Positions 15,342 to 18,219 of a stretch of 18,219 bases of DNA are shown here, piece after piece. Under the pieces are notes generated by a model, which did not search any database, was not told the origin of the DNA, and saw only the letters and a list, made by a program, of their open reading frames with translations. How positions within the stretch are numbered: the first letter of the stretch is position 1; every line of letters begins with the position of its first letter. A program made the position numbers and the translations under genes. The DNA lies in assembly GCA_024278555.1 (NCBI GenBank), contig JAJRSX010000029.1, forward strand, positions 1-18,219, given 5' to 3'. The stretch comes from a bacterium. Lineage in GTDB: Bacteria > CG2-30-53-67 > CG2-30-70-394.

Positions 15342-15943
15342 GGCGACCCGCCACGACCGACACCACCACCTGGGACGAGCGGTACCGCGGGGAGGGGTAC
15401 CGGTACGGCTGCGAGCCAAACGACTGGCTTGTTGCCCACACCGGCATCCTGCCGACTGCCGGACAGGCGCTGGACCTCGCCTGCGGCGAGGGGCGCGACG
15501 CGGTCTTTCTCGCCACCCGCGGCCTCACGGTGGAGGCGATCGACGGCTCCGCCGTGGCCCTGGCAAAGGGACGACAACTCGCCGCCGCGCGGGCCGCCAC
15601 GGTCACCTGGCGCCACCTCAACCTGGAGGGGGGGTGGCTCCCGGAGCGACACACCTACGCCCTCATCACCTGTCACAACTTCCTCCACCGACCGCTCCTC
15701 GCCGCCCTCCCCGACGCCCTCACCCCCGGCGGCATCCTGATCTACGCCACCTACCTGACGGGCCAGGAGCGCTACGGCCACCCCGCCAACCCGGCCCACC
15801 TCCTGCGCCCCGGCGAGCTCCGTCAAGCATGCACCGGGCTGGAGATTCTCGCCTACCAAGAGGGCACGACCCGCTGCTGCGGTCAGCCGGCGATGCGTGC
15901 CGCGGTGGTGGCACGCAAAACACCGGCGGAGGAGCCCAAATAA
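15338..15943 (+). CDS. Class I SAM-dependent methyltransferase (TehB-like)
   Basis: 201 residues. It opens with WDERYRGEGYRYG and EPNDWL, then motif I ALDLACGEGRDAVFLA (about residues 43-58) for S-adenosylmethionine, the acidic strand end TVEAIDGS, and ALITCHNFLHRPLL and LTPGGILIYATY, which form the post-I strands and motif. The layout resembles small TehB/thiopurine-type methyltransferases. Substrate unknown. The GTG start overlaps the stop of the preceding gene (GTGA at 15338-15341), so the unknown protein and this enzyme are probably made together; no ATG is available near the conserved start. Two stable hairpins follow the stop. Confidence 0.87.
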   Translation: MRRPATTDTTTWDERYRGEGYRYGCEPNDWLVAHTGILPTAGQALDLACGEGRDAVFLATRGLTVEAIDGSAVALAKGRQLAAARAATVTWRHLNLEGGWLPERHTYALITCHNFLHRPLLAALPDALTPGGILIYATYLTGQERYGHPANPAHLLRPGELRQACTGLEILAYQEGTTRCCGQPAMRAAVVARKTPAEEPK

Positions 15944-15947
15944 AAGT

Positions 15948-15987
15948 GCCCCCGGTGGCGGGGAGGGGAGGGGATGCCACCGGGGGC
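15948..15987. terminator. 12-bp perfect hairpin with G-rich loop after the methyltransferase gene
   Basis: GCCCCCGGTGGC (15948-15959) pairs perfectly with 15976-15987. The 16-nt loop is GGGGAGGGGAGGGGAT, three G4 runs, with a fourth G-run in the right arm. It starts four bases after the methyltransferase stop. No T-run follows on the plus strand; on the minus strand it is followed by ACTTTTATTT. It may end transcripts in both directions, or be a palindromic repeat. Confidence 0.55.
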
Positions 15988-15991
15988 TGGC

Positions 15992-16015
15992 GGGCTGAGG
16001 GGAGACCCCTCGCCC
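15992..16015. other. Second hairpin in tandem
   Basis: GGGC-T-GAGGGG, loop AGA, CCCCTC-GCCC: a 10-bp stem interrupted only by one bulged T. It lies four bases after the first hairpin. No T-run follows. The remaining bases to 16072 show nothing clear. Confidence 0.55.
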
Positions 16016-16072
16016 ACGACCACAATGTAGGCCCATTTGCCCACTTGTCCACCCCCAACCGAAGTCGGGCCG

Positions 16073-16468
16073 GTGGTCATCCGACCGCCCCGATGGACCG
16101 AAAGGGCGGGGGTGAGTTACCCCTACGGCGAGGAGTACACGACCTACCGCTGGCTCTGCTGCCAGGAGGCGTGTGCCCGCCTCCTCGACTGGCAACCGGA
16201 GCCGGGGGACCCCTACCTGCACGGCGACGACCCCACCGCGCCGATCGCCTGGCTCGCCCATGGCGACCCTCCCGCGGGCGCCTGCCTCTATCCCCGCCTC
16301 GACCAGCTCAAGACCCGGGCCCAGCGCCGCCTGGTCACCTCATGGCGCCGCGCCGAGGACCACTTCGAGCGGTGGATGGCAGAGCGCGGCTTCTTCGAGA
16401 CCGAGGAGGAGGCGTGGCTCCGCTTCCTCGCCCACCTGCACGAGGCGGACCTCCCGGAACCGGGATAG
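16073..16468 (+). CDS. Hypothetical protein, about 131 aa
   Basis: No recognised family. The product is soluble, without signal or membrane segment, and rich in Trp, Glu and Arg. The N-terminal part reads YPYGEEYTTYRWLCCQEACARLLDW with three cysteines; the C-terminal half is strongly helical and charged (LDQLKTRAQRRLVTSWRRAEDHFERWMAERGFF). The start is uncertain: GTG 16073 is used here; GTG 16112 has a better AAGGG-like site and would give 118 aa; TTG 16037 is also in frame. The codon pattern, with G/C third positions throughout, looks coding. plsC begins 61 bp downstream on the same strand. Confidence 0.62.
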   Translation: MVIRPPRWTERAGVSYPYGEEYTTYRWLCCQEACARLLDWQPEPGDPYLHGDDPTAPIAWLAHGDPPAGACLYPRLDQLKTRAQRRLVTSWRRAEDHFERWMAERGFFETEEEAWLRFLAHLHEADLPEPG

Positions 16469-16529
16469 TCCGCCGTCGTGCCGCCCCAGCCCCCTGGTCC
16501 GCCGTGGCAGGCGGGATAGACTCGCCGCC

Positions 16530-17297
16530 ATGGTACGAATCTGGCGCATCACCACCCGTCTCCTCCTGGTGGCGATCATCACCGTGGGGGTGGGCCTCCC
16601 CACCCTCCTAATCGCCTTTACCCTCCCCCGGCGGCCGCGCCTACGGGCGCGGATCGGCGCCCGCGCCACCCACCTGTGGGCCCGCCTCTCTCTCCGCGCC
16701 GTAGGGGTGCGCCTCACCCACGCCGGTAGCCCGCCGCCACCGGGGGTGATGGTGGTCGCCAACCACCTCTCCTACCTCGACATCCCGGTCCTCGCCGCCA
16801 GCCTCCCCACCCTCTTCCTCTCCAAGGCGGAGATCGCCCGCTGGCCGATGATCGGCTTCCTTGCCCGCGCCGCCGGTACCCTGTTCATCGACCGCGACCA
16901 GACCCGCGACACCGGCCGGGTCTTCGGTGAGCTCTCCGTCTGGCTCCGTGCCGGCGAGCGGATCACCTGGTTTCCCGAGTCCACCACCTCCCCCGGCGCC
17001 TCCGTCGCCCCGTTCAAGCCCTCCCTCTTCCAGGCGGCGATCCGTGCCGGGGTGCCGTGTCACCCGGTCACCCTCCGCCCCTCCATCCCGGGCGGCGGGG
17101 TCGATGTCTCCGAAACCGTGTGCTGGCATGGCCCCACCCCCCTCGGCAGCCACGCCCGCCGCCTCCTCACCCTCAGGCGCATCGACTACGCGGTCACCTT
17201 CGGCGACCCCATCCCCCCGACCGGCGACCGCAAGCTCCTCGCCCGCCAGCTCCACGAAGCGGTCGCCGCCGCCTTCGTGCCGGTGGACCGGCGGTAG
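16530..17297 (+). CDS. PlsC-type lysophospholipid acyltransferase
   Basis: 255 residues, an inner-membrane acyltransferase of the 1-acylglycerol-3-phosphate acyltransferase family, making phosphatidic acid or a related lipid. An N-terminal membrane helix (LLLVAIITVGVGLPTLLIAF, about residues 11-30) is followed by the catalytic NHLSYLD motif (HX4D, about 78-84), LSKAEIARWPMIG, GTLFIDRD and the acceptor-binding motif FPESTTSPG. The latter is FPEGT in most relatives, so the Gly is replaced by Ser. VAPFKPSLFQAA and VPCHPVTL follow as usual. The start ATG has only a weak ribosome site (GCGGGA). The TAG stop lies inside a REP sequence. It could equally be an OlsA-like acyltransferase for ornithine lipids. 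Confidence 0.9.
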   Translation: MVRIWRITTRLLLVAIITVGVGLPTLLIAFTLPRRPRLRARIGARATHLWARLSLRAVGVRLTHAGSPPPPGVMVVANHLSYLDIPVLAASLPTLFLSKAEIARWPMIGFLARAAGTLFIDRDQTRDTGRVFGELSVWLRAGERITWFPESTTSPGASVAPFKPSLFQAAIRAGVPCHPVTLRPSIPGGGVDVSETVCWHGPTPLGSHARRLLTLRRIDYAVTFGDPIPPTGDRKLLARQLHEAVAAAFVPVDRR

Positions 17298-17376
17298 GAG
17301 GGGGGTGCACCCCCGACGCAGCCCCAAAGGGACTGCCGCGCCAACGGCGCGGATCGCGGGTACAACCCGCTCCTAC
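17294..17376. repeat. Pair of inverted REP-like palindromes (REPIN/BIME type)
   Basis: The left unit (17294-17317, plus) reads GTAGGAG followed by the palindrome GGGGGTGCACCCCC. The right unit (17353-17376, minus) reads GTAGGAGC, then GGGT-TGT-ACCC, then GCGAT, very like the GTAGGAGC-stem-GCGA REPs of gammaproteobacteria. They point at each other and enclose two more stems, GCAG.CCC/GGG.CTGC (17318-17336) and CCGCGCC-AAC-GGCGCGG (17336-17352). The plsC stop codon is the TAG of the left unit. The whole lies between two convergent genes. Confidence 0.65.
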
Positions 17377-17402
17377 CGGGTGAGCCGCCGCCCCTCCTCC
17401 CC

Positions 17403-18219
17403 CTACAGCGGCTGCTTCAACCCGAAGTAGACCTTCAATCCGCCGACCCCGTCGGGGCCGGTGCCGTAGGCGACGTCGAGGCGCGCCACCCCCTTCACCA
17501 ACCGCCCCACATACGCCCGCACCCCCACCCCGCCACCCGCGGCCAGGTGCGACGGGTCCACCAGGGCACCCTCCTCCCCCACCGCCCCCACGTCCGCGAA
17601 GCAGGCGCCGCCGAGCCACTCCCAGGCACGCGGCGAGCGGTACTCCAGGTTGAGGAGCCACATCCCCGCCCCCACCAGCGACGCCTTGTCGATCCCCCGC
17701 AGGTTGCGGCCGCCGCCGAGCTCGAACCCCACGTCGCGGGCATCGGGGCCGAAGGTGTAGCCGGCGCCCACCCGCCCCACCAGGTTGTGCTCGCCGCGTT
17801 TCCAGAATCGGGTGTACTCGCCGGCAAGCTTGACCGCCGACGCCTCACCCCCGAGCCAATCGCTGAAGAGCTGCACGCTGCCGCCGACCCGGTAGCCGCG
17901 GAAGGTATAGACGAAGTCGTCCACCGCATCGAGGGAGCGGTTCAGGCGGAGGCTGTTGAGCCAGCGCGGCTGGTCCTCGGTGCCGGTGACGTGGTTGACG
18001 GTGAAGCCGACCCCGCGCCGCCGCCGGTAGGTCTTCACCCGCTCGAAGCGGCCCACGTCGACGTCGAAATCGATGCTCGTGGCGCTGCCGCCGCGGGTCC
18101 CGGTGAGCGACGTGCGCGACGCGGCCTCATTGTTGGTCGCCAGGCCGAGGCCGACGCTCAGGTCGTACGGGCTCTCCCCCACCTGCGGGACATCGAGGGA
18201 GATCCCGGCCGACTCCCCC
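17403..18219 (-). CDS. Omp85-family outer-membrane beta-barrel (3' part)
   Basis: 272 residues are visible; the gene continues beyond the right edge because the frame stays open to 18219. The sequence is a transmembrane barrel of the BamA/TamA/surface-antigen-D15 family: alternating amphipathic strands, DVPQVGESPYDLSVGLGLATNN at the start of the barrel, and GGGRNLRGIDK, which matches the conserved (V/L)RGF/Y loop-6 motif. It lies in the outer membrane and either inserts or secretes proteins. The POTRA domains should lie off the window, so BamA, TamA and related types cannot be told apart. The chain ends VYFGLKQPL, unusual because most such barrels end in Phe or Trp. It is convergent with plsC across the REP pair. 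Confidence 0.85.
   Translation of the reverse strand, partial: GESAGISLDVPQVGESPYDLSVGLGLATNNEAASRTSLTGTRGGSATSIDFDVDVGRFERVKTYRRRRGVGFTVNHVTGTEDQPRWLNSLRLNRSLDAVDDFVYTFRGYRVGGSVQLFSDWLGGEASAVKLAGEYTRFWKRGEHNLVGRVGAGYTFGPDARDVGFELGGGRNLRGIDKASLVGAGMWLLNLEYRSPRAWEWLGGACFADVGAVGEEGALVDPSHLAAGGGVGVRAYVGRLVKGVARLDVAYGTGPDGVGGLKVYFGLKQPL

Overview
The window is about 18 kb of high-GC, densely packed Gram-negative DNA. Outer-membrane and periplasmic genes (an Omp85-type barrel, an LdtD-like L,D-transpeptidase, a MepK-like endopeptidase), two Tat signal peptides and a REP-like palindrome pair all suggest a proteobacterium (Pseudomonadota). The class cannot be fixed from what is visible. A six-cysteine, oxygen-tolerant-type uptake [NiFe] hydrogenase beside an oxygen-labile pyruvate:ferredoxin oxidoreductase fits a facultative or microaerobic H2-using lifestyle; that is an inference.

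Layout. At the left edge is the 5' part of a hydrogenase small-subunit gene (minus strand). It is divergent from a small HEAT-repeat gene. A minus-strand block follows, listed here in transcription order from right to left: ftsA, ftsZ, nifJ, an ldtD-like gene, a mepK-like gene overlapping it by 11 bp, and a dihydroorotate-dehydrogenase-like gene that lacks the family's catalytic motif. Right of ftsA lie a 500-bp stretch without a recognisable gene, a PLP-dependent decarboxylase, a strong terminator, a small [4Fe-4S] ferredoxin and a TPR/zincin protein, all minus strand. A plus-strand block follows: an unknown 160-aa protein overlapping a class I methyltransferase, another unknown protein, and a PlsC-type acyltransferase. 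A REP pair separates that acyltransferase from the convergent 3' part of an Omp85-family gene that runs off the right edge.

How it fits together. FtsA and FtsZ are the division core, but they lie outside the usual dcw order: no ftsQ upstream and no lpxC downstream. The LdtD-like and MepK-like proteins make and cut 3-3 peptidoglycan crosslinks. NifJ, the ferredoxin and the hydrogenase all deal with low-potential electrons.

No CRISPR array, prophage, transposase or defence island is visible. The least-explained material is non-coding: a 179-bp imperfect palindrome that contains the nifJ stop codon, a 94-bp element with perfect 12-bp inverted ends directly after ftsZ, a REP pair that contains the plsC stop codon, two tandem hairpins after the methyltransferase gene, and a terminator that ends 6 bp before the decarboxylase start codon.
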